The notes: generated by a model not told the origin, from the letters alone. DNA of 64,000 nt from Arthrobacter oryzae (GCF_030812315.1 NZ_JAUSSM010000017.1:1-64000), one strand, 5' to 3'. Positions 43,458 through 52,372 are shown, counted from the first letter of the stretch. Made by a program: numbers and translations.

Positions 43458-44810
43458 GTGCAAATCACTGCGGAAAACGTCTGGCTGATGTTGTCGTCGG
43501 CAATGGTGCTGTTCATGACCCCGGGCCTCGGCCTTTTCTACGGCGGAATGACCCGCGCCAAGGCTGCGCTGAACATGATCATGATGAGCTTCATCTCGGC
43601 CGGCATCGTTGGCGTCGTGTGGGTCCTGTGGGGCTACTCCATGACCACGGGTGAGGGCTTCCTCGGTCTCTTCGGCAACCCCTTCGCCAACTTCGGCCTG
43701 CAGAACCTGATGGGCTCGCCGGACCTCATCAAAGCGGGATTCAGCGCCACCTTCGCCATCATCACAGTGGCCCTCATCAGCGGCGCCATCGCGGACCGCG
43801 CCAAGTTCAGCGCCTGGGCGCTCTTCGTCCCCATCTGGGTCACCGTGGTCTACTGCCCGCTGGCCTACATGATCTGGGGCGGTGGCCTCATGAGCGCTGG
43901 CGGCGCCCTCACCGCAGTCTTTGGCCAGGTGATCGACTTTGCCGGCGGCGCCGTCGTCGAGGTCAGCTCCGGAACCGCCGCTTTCGTCCTCGCACTGATC
44001 GTGGGAAAGCGCCAGGGATTCGCCAAGGACCCCAACCACCGGCCGCACAACGTTCCCTTCATCATGATCGGCGCAGCCATCCTCTGGTTCGGCTGGTTCG
44101 GCTTCAACGGCGGTGCTGCCACAACAGCAGAGCAGGCCGGCCTCATCTGGGTCAACACCTTGGTCACCCCGGCTGCGGCCATGCTGAGCTGGCTCATCAC
44201 CGAGAAGATCCGCCACGGGCACCCCACCTCCCTGGGGGCAGCATCCGGTGTGGTCGCAGGTCTCGTGGCAATCACCCCGTCCTGCGCCAACATCAGCCCG
44301 CTCGCAGCCCTGTGCCTGGGCCTCGTGGCCGGTGCGGCCTGCGCGGTCTTCGTGGACCAGAAATACAGGTTCGGCTTCGACGACTCGCTGGACGTGGTGG
44401 GTGTCCACTTCGGCGCCGGCGTCATCGGCACGCTCTCACTTGGCTTCATCGCCCTGCCGGTGGACGGCGTGGGCGGCGGCCTCCTGTACGGCGGCGGCAC
44501 ACAGCAGCTCGTGGCCCAGACGGTCGCAGTCCTGGTCACCATCGCCCTGTCCGGCCTGGGCACGTTGGTCATCGGCCGCACCATCCACAGGACCATCGGC
44601 TTCCGCGTCAGCGAGGAAGCCGAAACCGCTGGCGTGGACCTGTCCGAGCACGCCGAGACAGCCTATGCCTTCGGCGAACTGGCCCGCAGCCGGTTCAATC
44701 CCTTCCACCACGCGCCCGCTCCGGCAACTGCTCCGGAAGGCCCGGCAGAGCAAGGCGCCGCGCGGCAGAGCGTTGAGACACTGCGCGAGAAGGAAGACAG
44801 CTTCGCCTAG
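43458..44810 (+). CDS. amt: ammonium transporter with Glu in place of the first twin-His residue
   Basis: 450 residues from the GTG at 43458 (AAGGGA seven bases upstream), giving the usual MQITAENVW start; an ATG at 43440 is the alternative. Eleven membrane segments; LFYGGMTRAKAALNM, AIADRAKF and the C-terminal RVSEEAETAGVDLSEHAETAY are conserved. At the first pore histidine the sequence is DFAGGAVVEVSSG, with Glu168 where most bacterial AmtB proteins have His, while the second His is kept (VVGVHFGAG, His317). This Glu/His pairing is known from yeast Mep1/Mep3. GlnR-like boxes lie upstream. A glnB-type gene does not follow. Confidence 0.93.
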   Translation: MQITAENVWLMLSSAMVLFMTPGLGLFYGGMTRAKAALNMIMMSFISAGIVGVVWVLWGYSMTTGEGFLGLFGNPFANFGLQNLMGSPDLIKAGFSATFAIITVALISGAIADRAKFSAWALFVPIWVTVVYCPLAYMIWGGGLMSAGGALTAVFGQVIDFAGGAVVEVSSGTAAFVLALIVGKRQGFAKDPNHRPHNVPFIMIGAAILWFGWFGFNGGAATTAEQAGLIWVNTLVTPAAAMLSWLITEKIRHGHPTSLGAASGVVAGLVAITPSCANISPLAALCLGLVAGAACAVFVDQKYRFGFDDSLDVVGVHFGAGVIGTLSLGFIALPVDGVGGGLLYGGGTQQLVAQTVAVLVTIALSGLGTLVIGRTIHRTIGFRVSEEAETAGVDLSEHAETAYAFGELARSRFNPFHHAPAPATAPEGPAEQGAARQSVETLREKEDSFA

Positions 44811-44838
44811 CGCTTCAGCGCGGGCACCGGGTACGCAG

Positions 44839-44864
44839 CTCAGGGCCGACGTTGCGGCCCTGAG
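44839..44864. terminator. hairpin after amt
   Basis: CTCAGGGCCG and CGGCCCTGAG form a perfect 10-base stem with a 6-base loop, 29 bases after the amt stop. No T run. The rest of the 286-base gap up to the next gene is AT-richer near 44990-45020 and probably holds that gene's promoter, but no clear boxes stand out. Confidence 0.6.
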
Positions 44865-45096
44865 TTGAGGGGCCGGCGGCGGTTTGGGAAGGCCCCCCGG
44901 ACGTGCCGGGAGTCGTGCCGTCGGCCCTACCTACATTCTAGGAAGCCGAGCACTGGGAGGACATAGGCCGTAATGCCCTAACCGACAGCTGAATAATTAG
45001 GTCACACGATTGGGTCTTTTTGATCGGGCATAACAGGCCTACCGTGGACACAGGGAGCAGCCCGCACGGGGCAGCCGAACCACGGAGGATCTTCCC

Positions 45097-45381
45097 ATGA
45101 CAACGCATGTTGCAGACTGCAGCGTTTCCAACTGTTCCTTCAACGACCATTCGAATTGCAACGCCGCCGCCATCACGGTGGGCGGGACCACAGACCATGC
45201 ATCCTGCGCCACCTTCATCGATACCGGCACCCACGGCGGCCTGCCCAAGGTCCTGGCCGACGTCGGAGCCTGCCAGCGTTCCGAATGCATCCACAATGAC
45301 CATCTGATGTGCAAGGCTCCCGAAGTCCACGTGGGACCCGGCGCCGACAACGCGGACTGCCTCACCTACTCGCACGCATAG
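45097..45381 (+). CDS. small Cys-rich protein with two DUF1540-like units
   Basis: 94 residues with eight cysteines in two repeated units: Cys8-x4-Cys13-x7-Cys21-x15-Cys37, and Cys59-x4-Cys64-x7-Cys72-x14-Cys87. Each unit has the shape CxxxxCxxNxxxxCxAxxIxVG of DUF1540, a small presumed metal-binding domain. GGAGG lies eight bases before the ATG, and hairpin copy B follows 24 bases after the stop, so it is a single-gene transcript. Function unknown; zinc or iron binding is plausible. Confidence 0.82.
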   Translation: MTTHVADCSVSNCSFNDHSNCNAAAITVGGTTDHASCATFIDTGTHGGLPKVLADVGACQRSECIHNDHLMCKAPEVHVGPGADNADCLTYSHA

Positions 45382-45405
45382 CAGCCGCCAACAACTGAAT
45401 GCGCA

Positions 45406-45447
45406 AGGACGGCGGCGGGACTTCCCGCCGTCGTCCTCTTCGTTTTC
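45406..45447. terminator. terminator hairpin, copy B of the repeated family
   Basis: AGGACGGCGGCGGGA pairs with TCCCGCCGTCGTCCT (one mismatch), followed by CTTCGTTTTC. It lies between the convergent DUF1540 gene and the 45471 gene. Confidence 0.82.
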
Positions 45448-45470
45448 ATGCTGCTTATCGGCGTGACTGC

Positions 45471-45884
45471 TTACCGGTCGGGCGGTGAGTCACTGCGGGG
45501 CGTCTCGGGCGCCGCCCGCTCGGACGTCTCAGCTTCGGGCGATTCCAGCCAGTCCACCACGCTGCTGCCGCCGTGCGCCCTGCTGAGTGTCTCTTGGAGG
45601 GCGTCGGCCTCCTGCGCCGCCAGGTCCAGCTCGGACACCGCGGTCATAACACCGCGCGCACTTTCGTTATGGGGGCGGGAGTAATGCGTGCCTGCCGCCG
45701 CCGCGCGGTGCCATTCGGCCAGTTCCCGGATTGTCTGGGCGATGGAGCCCTGCGTTTCCAATAGGCTGCGGAGGATTTCGTGGCTGTCCGAGGGCGCGTC
45801 CAGATTCCTCGAGGCACGGGCCAGGTAGCGGGCCGCCTCCTGCATCTGCTGCGCCGCGCGCCGTGGTCCGTTCGTGTCTGACAC
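45471..45884 (-). CDS. hypothetical helical protein
   Basis: 137 residues from a GTG with AAGGAG seven bases upstream. Residues 8-65 and 78-105 are predicted to be amphipathic helices by eye (heptad-like Ala/Leu spacing), and the C-terminus is acidic and Pro/Ser-rich. No signal peptide, membrane segment or known domain. Its only company is the small genes on both sides, so no role can be assigned. Confidence 0.65.
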   Translation of the reverse strand: MSDTNGPRRAAQQMQEAARYLARASRNLDAPSDSHEILRSLLETQGSIAQTIRELAEWHRAAAAGTHYSRPHNESARGVMTAVSELDLAAQEADALQETLSRAHGGSSVVDWLESPEAETSERAAPETPRSDSPPDR

Positions 45885-46069
45885 CGTGGTGCTCCTTCGC
45901 GTGGGCCGACATCATCCGATGGGACCTATTGTCCTCCACAGGGGAAGCACGGCGCGGGCCGAACAGTTCTTGGCAGACCGGTTCTTGACAGCCCTACAGC
46001 TTCGGGCGCTAGATGATCAGTAGTGGGGCGTCCACCATTCACGGCAGTACCACAGCAAAAGGAGCGGAC

Positions 46070-46234
46070 ATGAGCGAAAACCCACAGGCGTCGGAGCGTG
46101 TCCACAGTGAAGCTCCCGCCGAGGGCGACGAGAACGCTGATCCGAGGGATATCAGGGTGCACTCGCAGGACCCGGCCGAAGGCGCCGATATCACCGTCGC
46201 CGACATATCTGACGGGGCGGCCGCCGGCGCCTGA
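46070..46234 (+). CDS. small acidic protein with an internal repeat
   Basis: 54 residues from the ATG at 46070, which has AAAGGAG six bases upstream. It is strongly acidic and contains two RVHS-x2-PAEG units (RVHSEAPAEG and RVHSQDPAEG) about 21 residues apart. The stop codon TGA is directly followed by the ATG of the DUF6221-like gene, so the two are coupled. No family known to me. Confidence 0.55.
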   Translation: MSENPQASERVHSEAPAEGDENADPRDIRVHSQDPAEGADITVADISDGAAAGA

Positions 46235-46555
46235 ATGGTTGTGGATATTGTCGAATTCCTGACTGAGCGCATCAGGGAGGACGAGGCCGCGGCCCGCAAG
46301 ATCCTAAGTGACCGTTCGGTCTCCGAGTCAGGCAGATGGTACGAACACCGCCTGCTGCTGGAGTGCGAAGCGAAGAAGAGGGTCATCCGCATTGTCGAAT
46401 CGGCCCGGCAGACGGCGCTGGCCACCATGGTCAGCGACCCGTTCGAGGAGGAATCCCGCTGGATTCCGGAGGCCATCGAATGGACTACGCGTTCATTGAA
46501 GGCACTGGCCTTGCCCTATGCCGACCATCCGGACTTTGAGGAGGACTGGCTGTAG
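46235..46555 (+). CDS. DUF6221-like protein
   Basis: 106 residues, probably helical and soluble. The pattern of a VEFLTERIREDEAAAR start, a central LECEAKKRVIRIVE and an LKALALPYADHPDFEEDW end resembles the actinobacterial DUF6221 family of unknown function. Its ATG follows the preceding stop with no gap. The next gene is convergent, 11 bases away. Confidence 0.7.
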   Translation: MVVDIVEFLTERIREDEAAARKILSDRSVSESGRWYEHRLLLECEAKKRVIRIVESARQTALATMVSDPFEEESRWIPEAIEWTTRSLKALALPYADHPDFEEDWL

Positions 46556-46566
46556 GCCGCTTGCGG

Positions 46567-47349
46567 CTAGCTGGCCGGCCGCAGTGACGTGATCATCCGC
46601 TTGATGTCGCGGTACTCGGCGGTCTCCATGTAGATCTTGGCTTTCTCCAGGTACGGCAGGGAGTCGTCCCCCGGGGTCTCATTGTTCTCCGGATTGTAGA
46701 ACGCGCCGAACATGGCGGAGCTCGGGGGCCAGGTGAAGAAGTGGAGGATGGGGCACGCCGAGTCCCCGGATGGAGGCGGGCCTGACGCGATGCCGTAGGC
46801 CGCAGCCGGGGTATCTGCAGGCCCGGGAACCGTCGGGGTCCCACGCGTCTCAAACAAATACCGGGGCGTGGCCCCCTTCAGGGTCAGCGCCGTCAGGTCC
46901 TGCGAATCCAGCACGGAGTACGGGTACCGGTCCGTGCAGCTGGAACCTATTGCCATATTGGTCCGGAGTGTGGCCAGCGGTTTCCCGGCAGGGTTGGTGA
47001 TCTCGGCGAAGGCGCCACCGCCCTCAGGCAACTCGCCCGCCGGGTCCTCCACGCTCCATGTGGCCGGAAGATCGAAGACCAGCTGGCCGTCCGCCGTGGT
47101 GTAGGTGGTCCAGGCCGCGGACGGAATGGAACCGCCGCTAGCCTCCGGCCCTTTCGTTTCGGCCGAGGTTTGCGTTGAGCCCGGCGGTGAGGTTGGCGTC
47201 ACTGAGGCCGGCAGATCGCTAGCGGTTTCCGACGACGGCCCCGGCGGCCCGGCCTCCTGGCCGCAGCCAACCAGCAGACAGGCAGGAAGCAGACAGGCAA
47301 GAAGAAGGGCGGCAGGGGACATAGAACGGGAAAACACTGGCGTGCGCAT
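46567..47349 (-). CDS. putative lipoprotein
   Basis: 260 residues. A hydrophobic signal ends in the lipobox LLVGC (Cys29), followed by a Ser/Thr/Pro/Gly-rich linker to about residue 75 and a globular domain beginning with TADGQLVFDLPATWSVE. Three cysteines remain in the mature part. AGGAGG lies shortly before the ATG. It is divergent from the F420-type reductase. It should be membrane-anchored outside the cell; function unknown. Confidence 0.75.
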   Translation of the reverse strand: MRTPVFSRSMSPAALLLACLLPACLLVGCGQEAGPPGPSSETASDLPASVTPTSPPGSTQTSAETKGPEASGGSIPSAAWTTYTTADGQLVFDLPATWSVEDPAGELPEGGGAFAEITNPAGKPLATLRTNMAIGSSCTDRYPYSVLDSQDLTALTLKGATPRYLFETRGTPTVPGPADTPAAAYGIASGPPPSGDSACPILHFFTWPPSSAMFGAFYNPENNETPGDDSLPYLEKAKIYMETAEYRDIKRMITSLRPAS

Positions 47350-47504
47350 GCCATCCTCCTAAGCCAAAACGCTGGTCTCTTCATTGTGGCGCTGCACCTG
47401 ATTTTCGGGACCGCTGTTGGCGGGATTGGCGCCGAACTGTGGCCGGGCATAACGATTTATTACACGCCTGAAATATCCTCCGCGGGGGTGGTGTTGGCCC
47501 GGAC

Positions 47505-48146
47505 ATGACAACAATCGGAATCATCGGTGCAGGACACATTGGAAGCCAGATAGCCCGCAAGGCGGTGCAGCGCGGCTATGACGTGGTCATCAGCAACTCG
47601 CGGGGGCCGGAAACGCTAACGGGCCTGGTGGCGGAACTGGGACCCCGGACCCGGGCCGCTACTCCGGCGGAAGCGGCCGCAGCGGGCGATTTCGCCGTCG
47701 TGACCGTGCCGCTCCGGAGCATCGGAGACCTTCCCGTGCAGCCGCTGGAGGGCAAGATCGTGATTGACACGAACAACTACCACTGGGAGCGGGACGGTCG
47801 TTTCCCGGAGCTCGACAGCGGCCAGGCCACAACGTCCGGCTTGCTGCAGAAGCACCTTCCCACGTCCAAGGTGGCTAAGGGCTTCAACCACATCATGGCC
47901 AAGGAAATCGGCACTGACGGAGCGCCCGCCGGCACGGCAAACCGCCGCGCCCTTGCCACGGCCAGCGACTATCCCGAAGCGGCTGAACTGGTGACCAGGT
48001 TCTACGACGAGGTCGGCTTCGACACGGTCAACATCGGCCCGCTGTCCGAAAGCTGGCGTGTGGAACGCGACCGCCCGGCGTACGTCGTGCGCCAGAATGC
48101 GGCCGAGCTCACCGAGAACCTGGCCCGGGCTCCCCGCACCATCTGA
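47505..48146 (+). CDS. NADP-binding reductase of the F420:NADP oxidoreductase-like family
   Basis: 213 residues. The Rossmann motif GIIGAGHIGSQIARKAVQ is followed by ISNSRGPETL, where Ser-Arg suits the 2'-phosphate of NADP. KIVIDTNNYHWERDG and KGFNHIMAKEIG follow the pattern of NADPH-dependent F420 reductase-like proteins. Length fits. The partner cofactor is not certain, since many such actinobacterial proteins are annotated only by similarity. Confidence 0.82.
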   Translation: MTTIGIIGAGHIGSQIARKAVQRGYDVVISNSRGPETLTGLVAELGPRTRAATPAEAAAAGDFAVVTVPLRSIGDLPVQPLEGKIVIDTNNYHWERDGRFPELDSGQATTSGLLQKHLPTSKVAKGFNHIMAKEIGTDGAPAGTANRRALATASDYPEAAELVTRFYDEVGFDTVNIGPLSESWRVERDRPAYVVRQNAAELTENLARAPRTI

Positions 48147-48190
48147 CGCCCGGGCCTGACGCTTGGGCGCGGTGCGGCCCACATGCAAGT

Positions 48191-48796
48191 TCACGTCGGG
48201 CCCTGCCGGTTCCGCCGCCACCAGGAGCGCTTCGTTTCAGGTTCCGGTGGCGGCGTGGCGGCCGCGGCGGCGGCCGCCCGGCGTTCACGCCAGCGGTCCA
48301 CTTCTGCCTCTACGTCACGGGTCTTGGTAATGACGGGAGGTCCGCCTTGGAGCTGTCGTCGGGCATCGATAACGCGCCTGTTGAAGTCCTGCAGGATGTC
48401 ACGGACCTGCTTCTCGGAATACTGGGCGTCGAGCCTGCCATCCAATTCGGCGTCCTCGGTGCGCAGGAGGATGGCTTTCGGCCCTATGCCCGTGATGTTT
48501 TCACGCTGGATCAGTCCCTTGACCCACCAGTCCGGATCGTAGCCCTCCCCCAGCCCGGGGATGGGTTTTCCGGCGTACTTCAGGTTGTCGAACTTCCCCT
48601 GCGCCATGGCGTCCCGGATCAGGTATTCGGCCCGCCTGGCGTCATCCACCTTCCGGCGCTTTTCCCGTTCCATTTCCTCGGCAGCAGTGAGCTCAGCTTC
48701 CTCCTGGGCCGTCATGCCGGTGGCACGCACAGCGCGCAGTTCGGCGGCACGTTCCACGCGGCGCCCGAACGCGCCACCAGCTCCCTCACTCGGCAT
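48191..48796 (-). CDS. DUF1992 (DnaJ-homologue C28 domain) protein
   Basis: 201 residues. An Ala/Glu-rich N-terminal helix region (about 30-55) leads to the DUF1992 core: AEYLIRDAMAQGKFDNL, GKPIPGLGEGYDPDWWVKG and NITGIGPKAILLR. The C-terminus is basic (SWWRRNRQG). No J domain is present. Cytoplasmic protein of unknown role. Confidence 0.8.
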   Translation of the reverse strand: MPSEGAGGAFGRRVERAAELRAVRATGMTAQEEAELTAAEEMEREKRRKVDDARRAEYLIRDAMAQGKFDNLKYAGKPIPGLGEGYDPDWWVKGLIQRENITGIGPKAILLRTEDAELDGRLDAQYSEKQVRDILQDFNRRVIDARRQLQGGPPVITKTRDVEAEVDRWRERRAAAAAAATPPPEPETKRSWWRRNRQGPT

Positions 48797-48970
48797 GTTC
48801 CCACCGTCCCTGGGCCGAATTCTGAATAACTTGCCTTCCAGTATTCAGAGGCCCCGGACGATTTAATACGTCTCCCGCACGGCATTGGAGGCACTCAGCA
48901 CCAGGTTCTTAACGAACCCGCCGGACCTAAAATTGTTCTATTGGGGCAGTCAGGAAAGGGTGTGAGACCG

Positions 48971-49294
48971 ATGGCAGAGCATTACGCCTCCGGGGTCTGG
49001 CATGTAGGGCAAGGGAACGACGAACAATTCGTGCAAAAGTGGACGGAATTTCTTCAGTGGTCGCGGGAGAACTACCCGTCGATGGTGGTGGCCAAACTCC
49101 TGCATGACAAGGGTGTCCCCGGACGCTACATGTCGTATTCGGAGTGGGCTGACGAATCGTCCCGGGACGCCTGGAAGCAGGATCCAGAGTTCAGGACCCG
49201 CATCGGCGCGTGCGTTGCACTGTGCGAGGACATGCACGGGGCTGACTACGACGTCGCGGCGAGCGTCAGCGCGCAGCACCATGTCGTGAAATAG
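48971..49294 (+). CDS. antibiotic biosynthesis monooxygenase (ABM)-fold protein
   Basis: 107 residues from the ATG at 48971. One dimeric alpha/beta-barrel unit: GVWHVGQGNDEQFVQKWTEF, then RYMSYSEWADESSRDAWKQD and a C-terminal strand region, typical of ABM-like proteins. Most members act on small quinones or haem, but no catalytic residue is diagnostic here. Terminated by hairpin copy C. Confidence 0.72.
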   Translation: MAEHYASGVWHVGQGNDEQFVQKWTEFLQWSRENYPSMVVAKLLHDKGVPGRYMSYSEWADESSRDAWKQDPEFRTRIGACVALCEDMHGADYDVAASVSAQHHVVK

Positions 49295-49302
49295 CAAGGC
49301 AC

Positions 49303-49342
49303 AGCGGACGACGGCGGGACGTCCCGCCGTCGTCCGCTTTCG
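49303..49342. terminator. terminator hairpin, copy C of the repeated family
   Basis: AGCGGACGACGGCGGGA and TCCCGCCGTCGTCCGCT pair perfectly over 17 bases with a 2-base loop, followed by TTCG. It is nearly identical to copy E at 55386. Confidence 0.85.
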
Positions 49343-49420
49343 TCTGCCTAAACTGGGTCAACACGCATCCCTGCCTTGGGCAGCCTGCCGGCCGCGCAGC
49401 GGACAACGAAAAGGTGAGCA

Positions 49421-50206
49421 GTGGCCGCGTTAAACATGGAACGGACCGGAACCGGAAAGCCGCTGGTACTGGTCCACGGACTGGGGTCCAGCATCCGCAA
49501 CTGGGATCCGGTGGTGCCTGCATTGAGCGCTGAGCGCGAGGTAATCGCGGTCGATCTCCCCGGTTTCGGGGCGAGCGCCCCGTTGGCCGGCGAGGTCACG
49601 ATCGGAACACTGACCGACGCACTGCAGCACTTCCTTCGCGACACGGGCCTCGAGAATGCCGACGTGGTGGGCAGTTCCATGGGCGCCCGGATCGTGATTG
49701 AACTTGCCCGCCGCGGGCATGCCGGTACTGTGGTGGCGCTCGACCCCGGCGGGTTCTGGAATGACCGCCAATTGGCCGTCTTCAATGCGAGCATCACGGC
49801 GTCCATTGCGCTGGTCCGGCGCCTCCAGCCGGTATTGCCGTTCCTCACCAGGCACGCCGCGGGACGGACTGCGCTGCTGTCGCAGTTCTCCGTCAGGCCC
49901 TGGAAGCTGGATCCGGAGCAGGTGATGACCGAACTTCGCGGCTTTAAGACGTCACCGAGCGTGGACGATGCGCGCAAGTCGTTGGCGCACGGGCCAAAGC
50001 AGCCTGGCGCCCCGCGCGGCTCGCTCAAGGGCCGGCTGGCCATCGGTTGGGGCAGGCAGGACAAAGTCACCCCGGCCAGTCAGGCGGCGGTTGCCGCGGA
50101 ACTGTACCCGGACGCCACTCTTCACTGGTTCGAGAGCTGCGGCCACTTCCCACATTGGGACCAGCCGGAAGCCACCGTGACGTTCATCCTCGAGCAGACT
50201 GCCTAA
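49421..50206 (+). CDS. alpha/beta-hydrolase
   Basis: 261 residues. Oxyanion motif LVLVHGLGSS, nucleophile Ser86 in VGSSMGAR, acid Asp in WGRQDKVTP and base His in SCGHFPHWDQP make a complete triad. The GTG start has AAGGTGAG upstream. It ends 3 bases before a convergent flavin reductase gene. Substrate unknown; the class includes esterases, epoxide hydrolases and C-C bond hydrolases. Confidence 0.87.
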   Translation: MAALNMERTGTGKPLVLVHGLGSSIRNWDPVVPALSAEREVIAVDLPGFGASAPLAGEVTIGTLTDALQHFLRDTGLENADVVGSSMGARIVIELARRGHAGTVVALDPGGFWNDRQLAVFNASITASIALVRRLQPVLPFLTRHAAGRTALLSQFSVRPWKLDPEQVMTELRGFKTSPSVDDARKSLAHGPKQPGAPRGSLKGRLAIGWGRQDKVTPASQAAVAAELYPDATLHWFESCGHFPHWDQPEATVTFILEQTA

Positions 50207-50209
50207 GAC

Positions 50210-50821
50210 TTAGCGGGAGAGCTTGGCGGCGTCCGGTTTGAGGTCGCCGATGTGGCCCGGAGCGTTGGCGGCCAGCACCCGTTCCACAAACGCGCCGTAT
50301 TCCTCCATGTAGTGGCGCAGGAAGTCCGCGGTGCCCTCGTCGGTGACGGTTCCGTCGTCGGCGAATACGGCAGGGTTGAATTTCACGTAGGCCTCGGGGG
50401 CATTGAGCTGGGGCGCGTCGAGGAAGCTGAGGACGGCCCGCATCGAGGACTGCATCACGGCTGTGCCGATGCTGCCCGGCGAGGCGCCGATGATGCCGGT
50501 GGGCTTGCGTGCGAAGGAGTTGGTGCCCCAGGGGCGTGAGCCCCAGTCGATGGCGTTCTTGAGCGCTCCGGGGATGGATCGGTTGTATTCCGGCGACACG
50601 AACAGGATGCCGTCCGAGCCCTCGATGGCTTCCTTCAGCGCCCGGCCGGCCGGCGGGAAATCGGCGTCGTAGTCATAGCTGTACAGCGGGAGGTCCTTGA
50701 TGGGGATCTCGGTGAACTCGAGGTCCTCGGGAGCCAGATTGATCAAGGCGTTGGCGAGGGTGCGGTTGATGGAGCCGCGGGCCAGGCTTCCAACGAAGTA
50801 GCCGATCTTGAACGTTGCCAT
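50210..50821 (-). CDS. NADPH-dependent FMN reductase-like flavoprotein
   Basis: 203 residues of the flavodoxin-like NADPH:FMN/quinone reductase family. The phosphate loop is VGSLARGSINRTLA, and the flavin-binding SPEYNRSIPGALKNAIDW motif is intact. GGAAGGGA precedes the ATG. It would reduce FMN, quinones or azo compounds in the cytoplasm. Confidence 0.88.
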   Translation of the reverse strand: MATFKIGYFVGSLARGSINRTLANALINLAPEDLEFTEIPIKDLPLYSYDYDADFPPAGRALKEAIEGSDGILFVSPEYNRSIPGALKNAIDWGSRPWGTNSFARKPTGIIGASPGSIGTAVMQSSMRAVLSFLDAPQLNAPEAYVKFNPAVFADDGTVTDEGTADFLRHYMEEYGAFVERVLAANAPGHIGDLKPDAAKLSR

Positions 50822-51145
50822 GAGGCAGATCCCTTCCTTTGGGCCGGCCGGGCCGGCGGGCCAAACGGTGGGCGGCGCCTGTCTCAGGCTCAGCCCACCA
50901 GACAGTCCAGCACAGAACGCGGATGTCGGCCAGAGGTGCGAAGCCGTATTGACGTTCCCCGCCCTTATGTCGCAGCTGTAAGCCGGTCCTCCCCGTCCGG
51001 CGGGATACTATTGCCCTTCACGAGAGCCTGAGGGGGCAGCGCCATCAAGAACACTTCACCACCGGCCAAGCCGGCTCACCGGCGTGGTCGCCGGGGTTCC
51101 GGAACCGGGTATCTGAAGCCCCTTCCCGTTCCGAAGGCAAAGCTC

Positions 51146-51520
51146 GTGTGGCGGCTGATCCTGCGGCTTCTCACTGCTTTTCCGGTGGGGCTGCTTTTCG
51201 GCGCTGCCGTGATCGCCGCTCTGAGGCTTGAGGACTCCGCGGCCCGGGCGGCCACGTTCTCCGGAGTCGCCCTTTCTTATGCCGTATTCATTTTCACCAT
51301 CTGGCGAGCCGGCAAAAAGCGGCGAGGCGCCTTTGCCGCCGCCGGCGGCGATCCCCAGGCGGCCGGCGTGCTGCTGTTCGGGGTCATGACGCCACGCAAA
51401 CGCTCCGGCGGCTCAGACGGCTCGGGCGCCGGCGGTTACTACGGCGACGGCGACAACTCAAGTGACGGCGGTGGGGACGGCGGCGGCGGTGGGGACGGCG
51501 GCGGTGGCGGCGGGGACTGA
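51146..51520 (+). CDS. small membrane protein with Gly/Asp-rich tail
   Basis: 124 residues from a GTG at 51146. Two hydrophobic segments (about 5-27 and 37-54) are followed by a basic loop and a tail of Gly and Asp repeats (GGDGGGGGDGG). The frame continues upstream without a stop to 51044, where an ATC codon stands seven bases after AGGGGG, so a 34-residue basic extension (KNTSPPAKPAHRRGRRG) may be translated. The 324-base gap before it holds nothing else I can identify. No known family. Confidence 0.6.
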   Translation: MWRLILRLLTAFPVGLLFGAAVIAALRLEDSAARAATFSGVALSYAVFIFTIWRAGKKRRGAFAAAGGDPQAAGVLLFGVMTPRKRSGGSDGSGAGGYYGDGDNSSDGGGDGGGGGDGGGGGGD

Positions 51521-51565
51521 CCCCGCGCGGCCGCCGGCAAATCCACCCTCGCGGCCGGCAGCGTT

Positions 51566-51606
51566 CGACGGCGGGAAGAACCCGCCGTCGTCCGTTTTGT
51601 GTTTGC
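51566..51606. terminator. terminator hairpin, copy D of the repeated family
   Basis: CGACGGCGGG and CCCGCCGTCG form a 10-base stem with loop AAGAA, followed by TCCGTTTTGTGTTT. It lies between the convergent Gly-rich and DUF2848 genes. Confidence 0.8.
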
Positions 51607-51619
51607 CTGCTGAGGCGAA

Positions 51620-52306
51620 CTAGCCGATCGGTTCGGCCATCTGCTCCACCACATACTGCGCGTCCACCGAGGCGCCGGTAACCGGGTCCGCCATTTCCAC
51701 CTTCCAACTGCGGGCGAACTGGTTCACGCCGTGTGTCATAGCCACGGTGCCGGAAATGAGGACGGTTCCCGGCGCGTTCAGGCCACGTTCCGTGAGGACG
51801 TCCAGCCAGTAGTCCGGCGTCAGCAGGGCCGCCAGCGAGCTGTCCTGGATCAGCGTGTCCGGCGTTTCGCCCTCCCCCACCCAGCCTTTCAGCGTGATCT
51901 GGTCCAGATGGTCGCGCACGTCGTCGAGGCGCCAGGCCTTGCGGCCCAGAACATCAGGGCTCGCGTTCTTGCTCCAGGCCACCCCGTGGACCTCAAGCTC
52001 GCGGTCCGTGTGGTCGCAGGCGACCGTGAGCAGCACACCGTCTTCGGTGATCACCAGCGCCCACTCGGCTTCCCCGGAGGTCCGCCCATGCTGCACGCGG
52101 ACTTCCGATACCTGCTGAGCAAGGTAGGGGGACACTGGGTATAGGGCCGGAGTGGTGGTGGGGCCCGGAACGCCGAGTTCGGCCAGTTCGGCGATGTGGG
52201 CCTGAACTTCGTCCTGCTCCCGCCCTGCGTAGCCTGCGTTCAGGAGGTGCTTTACCTGTACGTCCTTAGTGCTGCCGTCGGGAAGTTCGAAGGTCAGAGT
52301 CGTCAT
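51620..52306 (-). CDS. DUF2848 (FAH-like) protein
   Basis: 228 residues from the ATG at 52306 (AGGATGG upstream). The family end HGVNQFARSWKVEMADPVTG and the APGTVLISGTVAMTHG segment match DUF2848, which shares the fumarylacetoacetate-hydrolase-like fold. Members often sit beside transporters and amidases. Here it is divergent from an MHS transporter, and a nitrilase follows 2.2 kb away with matching operators. It is probably a hydrolase or decarboxylase of a small acid; substrate unknown. Confidence 0.82.
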   Translation of the reverse strand: MTTLTFELPDGSTKDVQVKHLLNAGYAGREQDEVQAHIAELAELGVPGPTTTPALYPVSPYLAQQVSEVRVQHGRTSGEAEWALVITEDGVLLTVACDHTDRELEVHGVAWSKNASPDVLGRKAWRLDDVRDHLDQITLKGWVGEGETPDTLIQDSSLAALLTPDYWLDVLTERGLNAPGTVLISGTVAMTHGVNQFARSWKVEMADPVTGASVDAQYVVEQMAEPIG

Positions 52307-52372
52307 GGTGGTCCATCCTTTGCGTGTGCTGCTGGAGAAGTTTTTACAAACCAGAAAACGGAAACGGTCGCC

